Source of the DNA: Pedobacter sp. R20-19
GTDB lineage: Bacteria > Bacteroidota > Bacteroidia > Sphingobacteriales > Sphingobacteriaceae
Length of the DNA stretch: 64,000 nucleotides
Direction of reading: 5' to 3'
NCBI RefSeq assembly: GCF_000708265.2
Contig: NZ_JCKI01000003.1
Location: 496,001 to 560,000 of the forward strand
Below are positions 25,841 through 35,764 of this stretch, one piece after another (the stretch's first letter is position 1; each line of letters opens with the position of its first letter). The position numbers were made by a program, and so were the translations under genes. The notes under the pieces were generated by a model that made no database searches, was not told where the DNA came from, and saw only the letters and a list, made by a program, of their open reading frames with translations.

Positions 25841-27163
25841 CTAATGATGCACAAAAGCGGTTTCCAGTTCAGCTACTTCGACTTCACCTTCAGGCGTCAT
25901 TTCAAGGAGCTTAACTGCTTTAAGTTCATTTACCATTACAGGATCGTATTTTGCACGGACTTTAACATAGTTTTTAGTAAAACCATGCATGTAGCCCATT
26001 TTTTGATCGGCTTCAAAAAGCACTTCAGCATAAGTTCCAATCTGAGATTGATAAAAAGCACGACGTTTTTTATCGGAAAGAATATGTAACATTTTACTTC
26101 TTTCGTTCCGCTCACTTCCAGCTACTACGCCTTTCATATCAGCAGCAGCAGTTAGTTCACGTTCAGAATAAGTAAACACATGTAAATATGAAATATCCAG
26201 TTGGTTTAAGAACTGATAGGTATTTAGGAAATCTTCCTTAGTTTCGCCAGGGAAGCCTACAATCACATCGACACCGATACAGCAATGTGGCATTACTGAT
26301 TTAATTTTTGCTACACGCTCTACGTAAAGATCTGTACGATAACGGCGACGCATTAAACCTAGAATTTTATCGGATCCGGATTGTAATGGAATATGAAAAT
26401 GAGGTACAAATCGCTTTGAAGTGGATACAAATTCTATAATGTCATTACTTAAAAGATTTGGCTCGATAGATGAAATACGGATTCTTTCTATACCTTCTAC
26501 TTCATCAAGGGCCTTTACCAGATCAAAAAACTTATCTTCACGGCTACCATTGCGGATACCAAAATCGCCCAGATTAACACCGGTAAGTACAATTTCTTTT
26601 ACACCACTCTCAGCAATCATTCTTGCCCGATTAACCACATTTTCTATGGTATCACTGCGGCTTGCACCACGTGCTAATGGAATAGTGCAGTAGGTGCATG
26701 GATAATCACATCCATCCTGAACCTTTAAAAAGGTACGCGTTCTGTCGCCAATAGAATAAGAGGCAATAAAATTATGGTTTACCTTTTCTATATTTTGCTG
26801 ATGAACCACCGCTTTTGGTTGCTTGGTTAAATCAGTGATGTATTCTACAATTCTGAATTTTTCAGCAGCACCTAAAACCATATCCACACCTTCTATTTCT
26901 GCGATTTCCTGTGGTTTTAACTGGGCATAACATCCAACTATGGTTACAAATGCGTTTGGAGAATATTTTAAAGCTTCTTTTACTACCTTACGACATTTTT
27001 TATCGGCATGTTCTGTTACTGAACAGGTATTGATTACATATACATCAGCTTGATTTTGAAATTCTACCACAGCATAACCCGCATCGGTGAATAAACGACC
27101 AATTGTTGAAGTTTCTGAGAAATTTAGTTTACAACCTAATGTATAAAATGCGACCTTTTTCAT
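25841..27163 (-). CDS. mtaB: tRNA t6A37 methylthiotransferase MtaB
   Basis: 440 residues. A radical-SAM enzyme that adds a methylthio group to t6A at position 37 of tRNAs. It has the N-terminal UPF0004 domain with cluster Cys residues (YTLGCKLNFSE, NTCSVTEHADKKC, VGCYAQLKP), the radical-SAM triad in QDGCDYPCTYCTIPLARG, HIPLQSGSDKILGLMRRRY, VDVIVGFPGETKEDF, and a C-terminal TRAM-like region. The LNFSET start and CDYPCTYCTIP variant fit MtaB better than MiaB or RimO. Confidence 0.92.
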   Translation of the reverse strand: MKKVAFYTLGCKLNFSETSTIGRLFTDAGYAVVEFQNQADVYVINTCSVTEHADKKCRKVVKEALKYSPNAFVTIVGCYAQLKPQEIAEIEGVDMVLGAAEKFRIVEYITDLTKQPKAVVHQQNIEKVNHNFIASYSIGDRTRTFLKVQDGCDYPCTYCTIPLARGASRSDTIENVVNRARMIAESGVKEIVLTGVNLGDFGIRNGSREDKFFDLVKALDEVEGIERIRISSIEPNLLSNDIIEFVSTSKRFVPHFHIPLQSGSDKILGLMRRRYRTDLYVERVAKIKSVMPHCCIGVDVIVGFPGETKEDFLNTYQFLNQLDISYLHVFTYSERELTAAADMKGVVAGSERNERSKMLHILSDKKRRAFYQSQIGTYAEVLFEADQKMGYMHGFTKNYVKVRAKYDPVMVNELKAVKLLEMTPEGEVEVAELETAFVHH

Positions 27164-27257
27164 TGAGCCTGCAAAGATAAGAAATAAGTTCGGTGTTGCC
27201 AGTTTGGAGTTTGGATAACTGACAAATTAAAGACGAAGAAAATACCCTTACATAAGC

Positions 27258-27827
27258 TTATTTCTCCTGCCAGCGGTAACTCTGCTGTTCAAAACCAGCC
27301 AAATCCAATACCCTGCTAACTACTGTACCCGCTACTTCTTCTATGCTTTTAGGCAAACTATAAAATGATGGGTTTGCCGGACAAATGATTCCTCCTGCTT
27401 CGGTAACCATTTTCATATTGTTGATGTGAATTAAACTAAAAGGCGTATCTCTCACCACCGCTATTAATTTTCTACGCTCTTTTAAAATCACATCTGCAGC
27501 TCTGGAAATCAGATCATTTGATATGCCATGTGCAATTCTTCCCAATGTACCCATCGAACACGGAACGATGATCATGGTATCATACCGGGCAGAACCAGAT
27601 GCAAAAGGTGCATTAAAATCATTTTTATTAAAGAAAGTAAACTGATTAAAGTCAGCATAATCTTGATTACCCAATTCAAATTGCCACACCTCTTTAGCAT
27701 TATCGCTCATTACCACACCAACTGCTTCAATCTGATCCTGAAGTGCAGTTAACTGATCAAACAAAACTTTAGCATAAATTGATCCGCTGGCTCCGGTAAT
27801 GGCTACTACTACTTTCTTTTTCATCAT
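27258..27827 (-). CDS. ubiX: UbiX-family flavin prenyltransferase
   Basis: 189 residues; two adjacent ATGs (27827, 27824) are equally good starts. Joins dimethylallyl phosphate to FMN to make the prenyl-FMN cofactor of UbiD. N-terminal VVVAITGASGSIYAKVLFDQL is the FMN-binding loop, and the middle has IIVPCSMGTLGRIAHGISNDLISRAADVILKERRKL and LIHINNMKMVTEAGGIICPANPSFY, which are family signatures. It very likely serves the UbiD encoded at 3101-4936 (inference). Confidence 0.93.
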   Translation of the reverse strand: MMKKKVVVAITGASGSIYAKVLFDQLTALQDQIEAVGVVMSDNAKEVWQFELGNQDYADFNQFTFFNKNDFNAPFASGSARYDTMIIVPCSMGTLGRIAHGISNDLISRAADVILKERRKLIAVVRDTPFSLIHINNMKMVTEAGGIICPANPSFYSLPKSIEEVAGTVVSRVLDLAGFEQQSYRWQEK

Positions 27828-27859
27828 CCTTCAAAAATACGTTATAAAACCCTTCTGCA

Positions 27860-27927
27860 CAAAAAAGGGCCGAATACAAGTATTCGACCCTACATCTACC
27901 TATGAAAAACATACCCTCGAAAGGGTA
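27860..27927 (-). terminator. Two tandem minus-strand terminators downstream of treY-malQ
   Basis: On the minus strand TACCCT-TTCG-AGGGTA followed by TGTTTTTC (27927-27905), and then AGGGTCGAATAC / GTATTCGGCCCT (one mismatch, 27891-27866) followed by TTTTTTG. They separate the trehalose operon from ubiX. Confidence 0.65.
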
Positions 27928-28330
27928 AGAACAAATATATATATTTTTTCAATAAAAGATAAAGTGCAACTGTTAAATTGTGTAAAAGTTTGCATCAAGC
28001 AGCTAAAAAAATATAACACAATGACTATCAATTATATATTTTTAAATAAAAGAATTTTTTGTTTAAAAAACACTTCAAAAATATTCATTTTACATAAAAA
28101 TAGTCATCATAATAAGACATAAATTAAGATATTTATTTATACTTAAGCGATTATTAATCTTATATGATAACTTTTTTGATACCATTCTATATAAACAGCA
28201 TATTGATTAATTGTTGTTTTTTAAAGTAGTTGAGCTGATGAAATTCTATTGACCTGAGCATATTTTCATTCCTCCAGGTTTAACTTTATCATAATATGTA
28301 CAAATGCTGCAAAGCTAATCAACCATTATT
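27928..28330. other. AT-rich gap without recognisable gene
   Basis: About 400 bases of very AT-rich DNA between the treY-malQ stop and the tandem terminators. It would be the 3' untranslated part of the tre transcript. No stable hairpin, RNA gene or coding pattern was seen. Confidence 0.5.
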
Positions 28331-31300
28331 TCAACATTTTCTATTATACAGTTCGATTTCTGTTTTTAGCCATTCAATTAATTCAGAATCCAGCTTATCT
28401 TCGGTTAAGCGCCATTTCCAGTTTCCAGTTCCATCTCCAGGCTTATTCATTCTTGCAGACTCATCCAGATTTAAAATATCCTGAATAGGTATAATTGCAA
28501 TTTTAGCACTTGAAGAATATACAGCTCTTAAAAGCGTATGATTAATGTTTTTATCATTAACCTCAAACCCAAAATAGTTATCCAGTCTTTTTTTCATGTC
28601 TGCATCAGCTTCATTTTTAAACCAGCCTAATAATGTATTATTATCATGGGTTCCGGTGTAAACAAGGCAATTAGGCGAATTAAAATTATGAGGAATATGG
28701 GTTGTAGTAATTAAATCACCTCCAAAAGCAAATTGTAATACTTTCATTCCGGGTAATTCAAACTGGTCTCTAAGTAATTCCACATCATTGGTAATTTCAC
28801 CTAAATCTTCGGCAATGAAAGGCAAACTACCGAGCTCTTGCTTTATAAGCTCAAAAAATTCTTTTCCAGGTCCGTCAATCCAATTACCATGAATAGCTGT
28901 TTCGGCACCTGCATCTACTTCCCAAAAGGAAGAAAATGCCCTGAAATGATCCAGTCTTAATAAGTCAAACAATTCCATATTCTTCTTAAGGCGATTTACC
29001 CACCACGCATACTTTTCAGCCTTCATGGCAGCCCAGTTGAAAATAGGCATTCCCCAAAGCTGGCCATTCTCATTAAAATAATCTGGTGGAACTCCGGCAA
29101 CTTTAAGTGGCTTTAAATCTGCATCTAATTTAAACAAAGAAGGTTGAGACCAAACTTCCACAGCATCCAAATCCAGGTAAAAAGGCAGATCACCTACCAT
29201 CTGTACGCCCTGTTGATTGGCATAATCTTTCAGAAGGTGCCATTGCCTAAAAAAAATAAATTGCTGCCACTTAATCTCTTCAATTTCATCAGCAAACTGA
29301 TCATTAAATTCTCTTAAAGTTTTCTGATCACTTGCTCTAAACTTATCTGGCCAATTATACCATTCTAATTGATGGTGATGTGCTTTTATAGCGATATATA
29401 ACGCAAAATCATGAAGCCATTTTTTTTCATCATTCCAAAATGTCTCAAAAGAAGATTTTAAAGAAAGGTTTGTGAGTTGCCTGAAATTTTGATAGGCTAC
29501 TTTTAGTAAATGGTATTTATTGCTTTCAACACGATCGTAATCAATTTGATCTGTTGATTCAAGCTTTGCTCCTTCCAAATCAGCTTCATTTAACAAACCA
29601 TCTGATAAAAGAAAATCAGGACTGATTAGCAATACATTACCTGCCATGGCTGAATTACTAGAATATGGCGAATGCCCGTTTCCAGCCTTTGTAGGATTTA
29701 CAGGTAATATTTGCCAGAATTTCTGACCAGAATTTGCCAAAAAATCTATAATTTTCTTACTCCCTGCACCAATATCCCCTATTCCGTATGCAGAAGGTAA
29801 TGAGCTGATGTGCATTAAAATTCCTGCTGCCCGGTTGTTATTTTTAGTTTTAAGTTTAATTAATCCAACAGGCATTTCACTTAAAATCTGACTGATCAAA
29901 ATTCCCTCGTTAAGTATATCCTTAACACCTGATTTTTCTGTAATTAAATCATCCCATTCAATTGGGGCATTTTCTGGCAGCAAAATCTGTGTATCTGCCC
30001 AATCAAACTTGTTAGGCGCAATCGTTTTCTCATTTATCAAGGCAGCTAAACCTACAGGAGTCGCTGTAATTAACCATTCACTATTTAATTGCCTGGCAAA
30101 GGCGACTATATTTTGATTGTATTTCCCTTTAACCTGAAGCGGAATATATTTACCCTTTTCAAAAAGCTGGTGATGTTTTTTTCTAATGGTTGCTAAATGT
30201 GTGGTTAACCAAAGCTTTATTTTACCAGAATAACGTTCATCCCATAGATTTTGTAAATTTTGATAATCTGCTACAGATTGAAAATCAAGTCTTTTTTCAT
30301 AATCTACCGGTCTGCGGTTATCGGGATCTACCATACTTAAATCCCATAATTCAGTGCCTTGGTAAACATCCGGAATGCCTGGGCAAGTAAACTTCAATAC
30401 CAGCTGAGCCAAACTATTGATGATGCCAAAATCAGCAATCTTGCTAATAAATGTTTGAATTGCCTGGTAAGTAGCATTTTCCTTATTCAATAAGGCATTG
30501 GCGAAATCTTTAACGTTTTGCTCGTAGTTTTCATCGGGTGATGCCCAGTCTGAACGTTTTTTAGCTTCTCTTAAAGCCTTCTCAATATATTGCGCTAAAC
30601 GTTCACTAATTTGATCAGAATCTTCTCCCGGCATAGATAAAGCACCTAAAATGGTTTGAATAACCAGGTACATATCATTTTTATGCAAGTCGTTAAATGA
30701 TTCATTTTCTTCTTTTAATTGTTCAGTAGTCTTTAATAACTGCTCAACAAGACTAATCCATTCATCAGGAAGGTCTGTTAATACATTTAACCTTGCCCTT
30801 ACATCTTCTCCCTTTTTGGTATCATGAGTGGCGCTTCCGTTCAGTGAAAGCGGCCAATACGCCTGTCTGTTTTTCATTTTCAGGTGAAAATCTCGTATAG
30901 AAATTCCGAAGGCATGCGGCGCATCGCCAACCTCAGTATGGCCAACAAAAAGGTTATACGTAAACATTACGGTGTCTTCTACTCCCTTAGCCATTAGCGG
31001 ACCAGTAAATTGCATGCACCGTTGGTAAAACCTGCTAATATTTTGCAGGTAATTTACATCTCCTTGCAAAGGCTTTTCAATAAAAATTTTTGTTAAAAAA
31101 GCACCAGCTAATTTTAATTCATCCTTTTGAACTACACCCGAAATTAATTCCGTAATTTGATTTAATGATTCATTTTTTAAAGGAAAATGATAATCATAAT
31201 AGCGGTAAACAGGCATTTGAATCATCATTTCGCCTATTCCTTTTTTAATGATATGGCCTCCAATTTCTGCTTCATCGGTGGATGAAATCAAATTCAGATC

Positions 31301-32392
31301 TTTAGCGAGTTGATATAAATTATCAAGTTCGCCATGCATATGTTCATAAAGAATGGTTTCTTTTTTCTCATGAATCAATACATCCAGATCCTGCGACTTT
31401 CCGGTTACTTTCTGGTATAGTTTATCAAATGATTCCTGAGCAGATTGATTGGTGAAAAGGTTATTGGTAATGGCCAGAAAATCATACCCCGTGTTGCCTT
31501 GGGTATTCCAATCTGCTGGCAATTGCTCTTCGTATTCTAAAATCTTCTCAATCACTACATATACATCATTACCTACGGCGTCTCGTAATCTGTCTAAATA
31601 CATTTTCGGGTCGTAAAGCCCATCTATGTGATCGATTCTTAATCCTTGAAAAATACCATCATTTACAAACTTGAAAATATATTCATGGTAGGTGTCAAAT
31701 ACGGCTTTATCCTGAATATTTAAGCAGATTAAACTATTTACAGTAAAGAACCGCCTGTAATTGATTTTATAAAAGGTTTCCTGCCAGTTACACAGGCGAT
31801 AATGTTGTTCATTCAGAATTTCCAGCAATGCTGATGGATGACTATTGATATCATCAATATTTTTGCCTTTAAGTTTTTTAGAGGTATCATCACTTAACGG
31901 CCATTTCGTTTCACTATAATTGATATAAAACGCATCATTTTCTTCTGCTAATTTTAAGTTTTCATTAGCAATAGCATCGTTCAGGTCTTCACCCAAAAAA
32001 GGAACCATGAGTTGTTTTTCATGCTTTAAATCAATATCAAAGAAGGATGCATAGGCAGATTCTTTTCCTTTTTTCAATACGTCCATTAACCATGCATTAC
32101 CCGTATGGAATGCCATATGGTTCGGTACAATATCTTGTAGCCAGCCAATTCCCGCAGCCTTTAAATTTGCAGCCAGTTCATATAGTTCCTCTTCTGTTCC
32201 TATTTCTGGATTTATTTTATGAGGGTTAATGGTATCATAACCATGCGTGCTTCCAGGTGAAGCTTCAAATATCGGCGAAGCATAAAGTGTATCTATCCCA
32301 AGTTCTCTTAAATATGGAATAATCTCATTAAGTGATTTAAAAGGAAAATCTTTATTAAACTGGATTCTGTAAGTGCTGGAAGGTTTATACAT
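28331..32392 (-). CDS. treY/malQ: Fused malto-oligosyltrehalose synthase and 4-alpha-glucanotransferase
   Basis: 1353 residues, one uninterrupted frame. Residues about 1-845 are TreY (GH13), which turns the reducing end of a malto-oligosaccharide into a trehalose unit: STYRIQFNKDFPF, SPGSTHGYDTINP, DIVPNHMAF, nucleophile region GLRIDHIDGLYDP and GVEDTVMFTY. Residues about 850-1345 are MalQ (GH77), which remodels alpha-1,4-glucans: GILMHISSLPSAYGIGDIG, LLRLDHFRAF with the nucleophile Asp (about 1145), AEDLG with the acid/base Glu (about 1193), and THDNNT (about 1249). MalQ could supply long chains to TreY/TreZ. Start overlaps the treZ end by 8 bp. Confidence 0.95.
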   Translation of the reverse strand: MYKPSSTYRIQFNKDFPFKSLNEIIPYLRELGIDTLYASPIFEASPGSTHGYDTINPHKINPEIGTEEELYELAANLKAAGIGWLQDIVPNHMAFHTGNAWLMDVLKKGKESAYASFFDIDLKHEKQLMVPFLGEDLNDAIANENLKLAEENDAFYINYSETKWPLSDDTSKKLKGKNIDDINSHPSALLEILNEQHYRLCNWQETFYKINYRRFFTVNSLICLNIQDKAVFDTYHEYIFKFVNDGIFQGLRIDHIDGLYDPKMYLDRLRDAVGNDVYVVIEKILEYEEQLPADWNTQGNTGYDFLAITNNLFTNQSAQESFDKLYQKVTGKSQDLDVLIHEKKETILYEHMHGELDNLYQLAKDLNLISSTDEAEIGGHIIKKGIGEMMIQMPVYRYYDYHFPLKNESLNQITELISGVVQKDELKLAGAFLTKIFIEKPLQGDVNYLQNISRFYQRCMQFTGPLMAKGVEDTVMFTYNLFVGHTEVGDAPHAFGISIRDFHLKMKNRQAYWPLSLNGSATHDTKKGEDVRARLNVLTDLPDEWISLVEQLLKTTEQLKEENESFNDLHKNDMYLVIQTILGALSMPGEDSDQISERLAQYIEKALREAKKRSDWASPDENYEQNVKDFANALLNKENATYQAIQTFISKIADFGIINSLAQLVLKFTCPGIPDVYQGTELWDLSMVDPDNRRPVDYEKRLDFQSVADYQNLQNLWDERYSGKIKLWLTTHLATIRKKHHQLFEKGKYIPLQVKGKYNQNIVAFARQLNSEWLITATPVGLAALINEKTIAPNKFDWADTQILLPENAPIEWDDLITEKSGVKDILNEGILISQILSEMPVGLIKLKTKNNNRAAGILMHISSLPSAYGIGDIGAGSKKIIDFLANSGQKFWQILPVNPTKAGNGHSPYSSNSAMAGNVLLISPDFLLSDGLLNEADLEGAKLESTDQIDYDRVESNKYHLLKVAYQNFRQLTNLSLKSSFETFWNDEKKWLHDFALYIAIKAHHHQLEWYNWPDKFRASDQKTLREFNDQFADEIEEIKWQQFIFFRQWHLLKDYANQQGVQMVGDLPFYLDLDAVEVWSQPSLFKLDADLKPLKVAGVPPDYFNENGQLWGMPIFNWAAMKAEKYAWWVNRLKKNMELFDLLRLDHFRAFSSFWEVDAGAETAIHGNWIDGPGKEFFELIKQELGSLPFIAEDLGEITNDVELLRDQFELPGMKVLQFAFGGDLITTTHIPHNFNSPNCLVYTGTHDNNTLLGWFKNEADADMKKRLDNYFGFEVNDKNINHTLLRAVYSSSAKIAIIPIQDILNLDESARMNKPGDGTGNWKWRLTEDKLDSELIEWLKTEIELYNRKC

Positions 32393-34253
32393 TTTTACTA
32401 AGAAAAATTTGGATCGATTCAGGTAATAGGGTTATTTTATTGCTAGTTGATGTTTGATTATCAACATTTATTCCACCCCACATGCTTGATGCGGAGTTAA
32501 AAATGATTTTATATTGATTGATATCTTCAAGATTCAGCGTTTGCTCCTGACCGGAAAAATTCATTAAGCACAGAATTTTTTCATCTTCGTGCCAACGTTC
32601 TAAAATTAAACAGTTTTGATTGGCAAGGGCATTCGCCTTTACATGCTTTCTATCTAAAACAGAGAGCGCTTTATAGGTTTTCCTCAATTTGATTAATACC
32701 TTATAATAATTGAGAAGCCTTCCATAAGGTTGTTGATCTATTTTTTCCCAACTTAACTTAGATGTTAAAAAGGTAGCATCACTTTGTGGATCTGGTGTTT
32801 CTTCTCCATGATGAAAAGCTGCAAATTCAGATTTCCTTCCTTTCCTAACTGCTTCTATCAACTCTTGATCACTATGGCTGGTAAAAAACTGAAAGCGATT
32901 GGTTTCACCATATTCCTCTCCCATAAAAATGAGGGGCAAAAATGGACTACATAACACGGCTGCTGCGAGTAATTTTGTCATTTCAAAACTCAGCAGCTCA
33001 CTTGTTCTTTCACCAAGCATTCTATTCCCAACCTGATCATGGTTTTGTGAAAAAACAATGAATTGTTTCCCGGCGTTACCACTTGCCTTTGCACCAAACT
33101 TTTTTTGCCGGTGTGGTGAATATTGACCATCATAAACATAAGCGTCTTCGTAAGATTTTGCGAGATGCTCAATGCCATTAAATTCAGCATAATATCCATT
33201 TGGTTCTTGTCCTGAAGAGACCCGTAGTGCATGGTGAAACTCATCGGCCCATTGTGCATCCATACCGTATCCACCTCCGCCAGCCGGACTAATATATTTT
33301 GGATCATTTAAATCCAGTTCAACAATTAGCTCATATTTTTTTCCGGTATGTACGGAAAGCTGATCTACATATTGCTTAATTTCTTGTAAAATATGGGTAC
33401 AGCTAAAATCTTTAATGGCATGTACAGCATCTAAACGAAGTGCATCTACATGAAAATCCCGGAACCACATCAAAACATTTTCAATAAAATAATTCCGAAC
33501 GGGGTCACAATTGGCATCATCAAAGTTGATGGCCTGCCCCCAAGGGGTTTGATATTTATCTGTAAAATAAGGGCCAAGATCATTAAAATAATTCCCTTCT
33601 GGCCCCATGTGATTATAGACTACATCAAGAATAACGGCTAAACCATTCTGATGACAGCTATTGATCAGGTGCTTTAGTGCTTCTGGTCCACCATAGGAGT
33701 TTTGAACGGCAAATGGAAAAACACCATCATACCCCCAATTTCTATCTCCAGAGAACTGTGCAATGGGCATCAGTTCGATTGCTGTGATGCCTAATTCTTT
33801 TAAATATAGAATCTTATTTTCTATTGATTTGAAGTCACCATTTTCAGTAAAAGTTCCGGTATGAAGTTCATAGATAATAAATTCTTCCAATGAAATTCCT
33901 TGCCAGTCTTGATCTGCCCACTCAAATTTATTTAAATTATAGGCAATAGAACTTCCGTTCACACCATCCTTTTGCCATAACGAGGCAGGATCTGCCCGCT
34001 CTAAGTATTTCGTTTCTGATGTTTGATCTGTTTTCTGCGCTGAAGGCATCATTTCAAACCAATAAGCATCTTGATCATTAATTTGATTGGTCTCTAAAAA
34101 CCAATACCCATAATCTTCTTTATTTAACTGAAGTTTTAAATTATCGGTAATTAAAGAAACACTGCCCGAATACGGCGCCCATAGATAAATTTCTGCAGCG
34201 CCTGTTTCATTAAAGTTTAAGCCTATTTTTCTTCTTTGGATATTGATTTCCAT
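32385..34253 (-). CDS. treZ: Malto-oligosyltrehalose trehalohydrolase
   Basis: 622 residues. Cuts the alpha-1,4 bond next to the trehalose unit made by TreY and releases free trehalose. An N-terminal beta-sandwich (IYLWAPYSGSVSLI) precedes a GH13 barrel: ELHTGTFTENGDF, AVILDVVYNHMGPEGNYF, nucleophile Asp in VDALRLDAVHAI, general-acid Glu in LIVELDLNDP, and FSQNHDQVGNRM. Operon treZ then treY-malQ, with an 8-bp overlap. No glgX/treX debranching gene is seen in the window. Confidence 0.95.
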   Translation of the reverse strand: MEINIQRRKIGLNFNETGAAEIYLWAPYSGSVSLITDNLKLQLNKEDYGYWFLETNQINDQDAYWFEMMPSAQKTDQTSETKYLERADPASLWQKDGVNGSSIAYNLNKFEWADQDWQGISLEEFIIYELHTGTFTENGDFKSIENKILYLKELGITAIELMPIAQFSGDRNWGYDGVFPFAVQNSYGGPEALKHLINSCHQNGLAVILDVVYNHMGPEGNYFNDLGPYFTDKYQTPWGQAINFDDANCDPVRNYFIENVLMWFRDFHVDALRLDAVHAIKDFSCTHILQEIKQYVDQLSVHTGKKYELIVELDLNDPKYISPAGGGGYGMDAQWADEFHHALRVSSGQEPNGYYAEFNGIEHLAKSYEDAYVYDGQYSPHRQKKFGAKASGNAGKQFIVFSQNHDQVGNRMLGERTSELLSFEMTKLLAAAVLCSPFLPLIFMGEEYGETNRFQFFTSHSDQELIEAVRKGRKSEFAAFHHGEETPDPQSDATFLTSKLSWEKIDQQPYGRLLNYYKVLIKLRKTYKALSVLDRKHVKANALANQNCLILERWHEDEKILCLMNFSGQEQTLNLEDINQYKIIFNSASSMWGGINVDNQTSTSNKITLLPESIQIFLSKNV

Positions 34254-34752
34254 ATTTACATATAAGGGTCTCGGCCCTGGCTTTCCTTAAATTATTTGTA
34301 ATTATTTATGCCTTATACTGAAAGACAATAGATTTAAGCCTGACAACAACGAGATTAAATTTTATTTTAGCATTCAGACTACACAAGCTTTAAAACAAGA
34401 ATTGAATGCAATGGTTTTCCATTCTATCAATTAACCGCTTACACCCTTTAACCTACGATTGATTTAAAAGAAAAAGATGTTGAATATGGAAAATAGTTTG
34501 AAATAATTGCTGTATTAAAAATTGAGCAACTACACCATCACCTCTCTAAAACAGTAGATTTTAACTGAGTATAAACACCCGTATTTATACGTTATATCAG
34601 CATGAACATATTTGTTACAAGACGTAAAAAATGCTTTTAAACAACCCTAGACATACTTTTTGATCTGAATGATTAATCATACCAAACCTATTATCATAAT
34701 CTTTTGGTATAACTATTGTTGATTTATTTGCACATCCTTAACCTATAACATC
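34254..34752. other. Divergent spacer between treZ and a sigma factor gene
   Basis: About 500 bases of AT-rich DNA that must hold the treZ promoter (-) and the sigma gene promoter (+). A TTTATTTG (34727-34734) resembles a -7 box for the sigma gene, but I could not pair it with a -33 box. No ORF, repeat or RNA structure was recognised. Confidence 0.45.
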
Positions 34753-35274
34753 ATGACACAGTTCGAATTTAATAACATGGTTAACAGCCACTCTCTCTCA
34801 CTTAAAATGCATGCTTTAAATTTCACAAAAGATATTGAAGATGCGAACGATTTGGTTCAAGACACGATGTTAAAAGCCATTAGGTTCTATCAAAACTTTC
34901 AGGAAGGTACGAATTTTAAAGGCTGGCTATTTGTGATCATGAAAAACACATTCATCAACAATTATCGTAAATCTGCAAAAGCAAAAACATTAATTACACA
35001 GGATGATGAAATTTCATCTGCAAATTTAATGTATAGTTCTGAGCGGAACGGAAGTGTAGGTAAAATGATTGTAGACGATATTCAGAAAGCATTAAATCAT
35101 TTACCGGAAGTTTATAGTGTTCCATTTATCAAATATTTTGAAGGATTTAAATATCATGAGATTGCTGGTGAATTACAAATTCCGTTGGGAACTGTAAAAA
35201 CCAGAATCCATGTGGCACGAGAAATGCTCAAAAAATACTTAAAAACTTATGCTAAGGAAGCATATACGGCATAA
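34753..35274 (+). CDS. Stand-alone ECF-type sigma factor
   Basis: 173 residues. Region 2: MHALNFTKDIEDANDLVQDTMLKAIRFYQNFQEGTNFKGWLFVIMKNTFINNYRK (about 18-75). Region 4: IQKALNHLPEVYSVPFIKYFEGFKYHEIAGELQIPLGTVKTRIHVAREMLKKYL (about 112-166), with a helix-turn-helix ending LGTVKTRIHVAR. No anti-sigma gene is adjacent; the gene is flanked by a terminator and an unrelated convergent OmpA gene. Such orphan sigma factors are common in Sphingobacteriaceae; the regulon is unknown. Confidence 0.9.
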   Translation: MTQFEFNNMVNSHSLSLKMHALNFTKDIEDANDLVQDTMLKAIRFYQNFQEGTNFKGWLFVIMKNTFINNYRKSAKAKTLITQDDEISSANLMYSSERNGSVGKMIVDDIQKALNHLPEVYSVPFIKYFEGFKYHEIAGELQIPLGTVKTRIHVAREMLKKYLKTYAKEAYTA

Positions 35275-35282
35275 TCAAGATC

Positions 35283-35312
35283 AAGCCTCAGCCAGCCAGC
35301 TGAGGCTTTTTT
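35283..35312 (+). terminator. Terminator of the stand-alone sigma gene
   Basis: AAGCCTCAGC (35283-35292) pairs with GCTGAGGCTT (35299-35308), loop CAGCCA, then T6. Confidence 0.88.
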
Positions 35313-35718
35313 GTGCCCTAACTATTTTTCCAATTCTACCTTCGTTCTAAATAAACCAAAAATCAGCGCCCTACCCTTACTCACTTTCTTATTAAAGCAC
35401 CTTAATATTAACGTCTATTAATAGATGATCAAATCTTTCATAGCAGACCTACCTTAAAAGGCCCAACCACCTGGTAACGTAACCTTAAATTCATTAATGA
35501 TTTATTCGTCTACAATTCATTCTGCAACTACTACGCTTAACGAGTAGAATTACAATCACCTTTCCTCCCTTTTAGAAAATAAAAAATGTAAAGTGATTAA
35601 ATATAAATTCGCTACTTAAATAGCATGCTGTTTCACTTTATTAACCGAACTCAGATTATTAGGCTTGCTTAGCTCTATCATGTTATGATATTGATCCTTG
35701 AGCCAGAAATAAATGCAT
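35313..35718. other. Convergent-gene gap, nothing recognised
   Basis: About 400 bases between two terminators of convergent genes. Only a weak hairpin CTACT-N10-AGTAG near 35530-35550. No gene or repeat family was seen. Confidence 0.4.
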
Positions 35719-35752
35719 AAAAAAAAGGCAGCCTTTTTAAAAGACTGCCCTC
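35719..35752 (-). terminator. Terminator of the OmpA-family gene
   Basis: On the minus strand GGCAGTCTTTT and AAAAGGCTGCC pair with one mismatch, followed by T8. Located just after the OmpA stop codon. Confidence 0.8.
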
Positions 35753-35764
35753 TATTATAAATCC

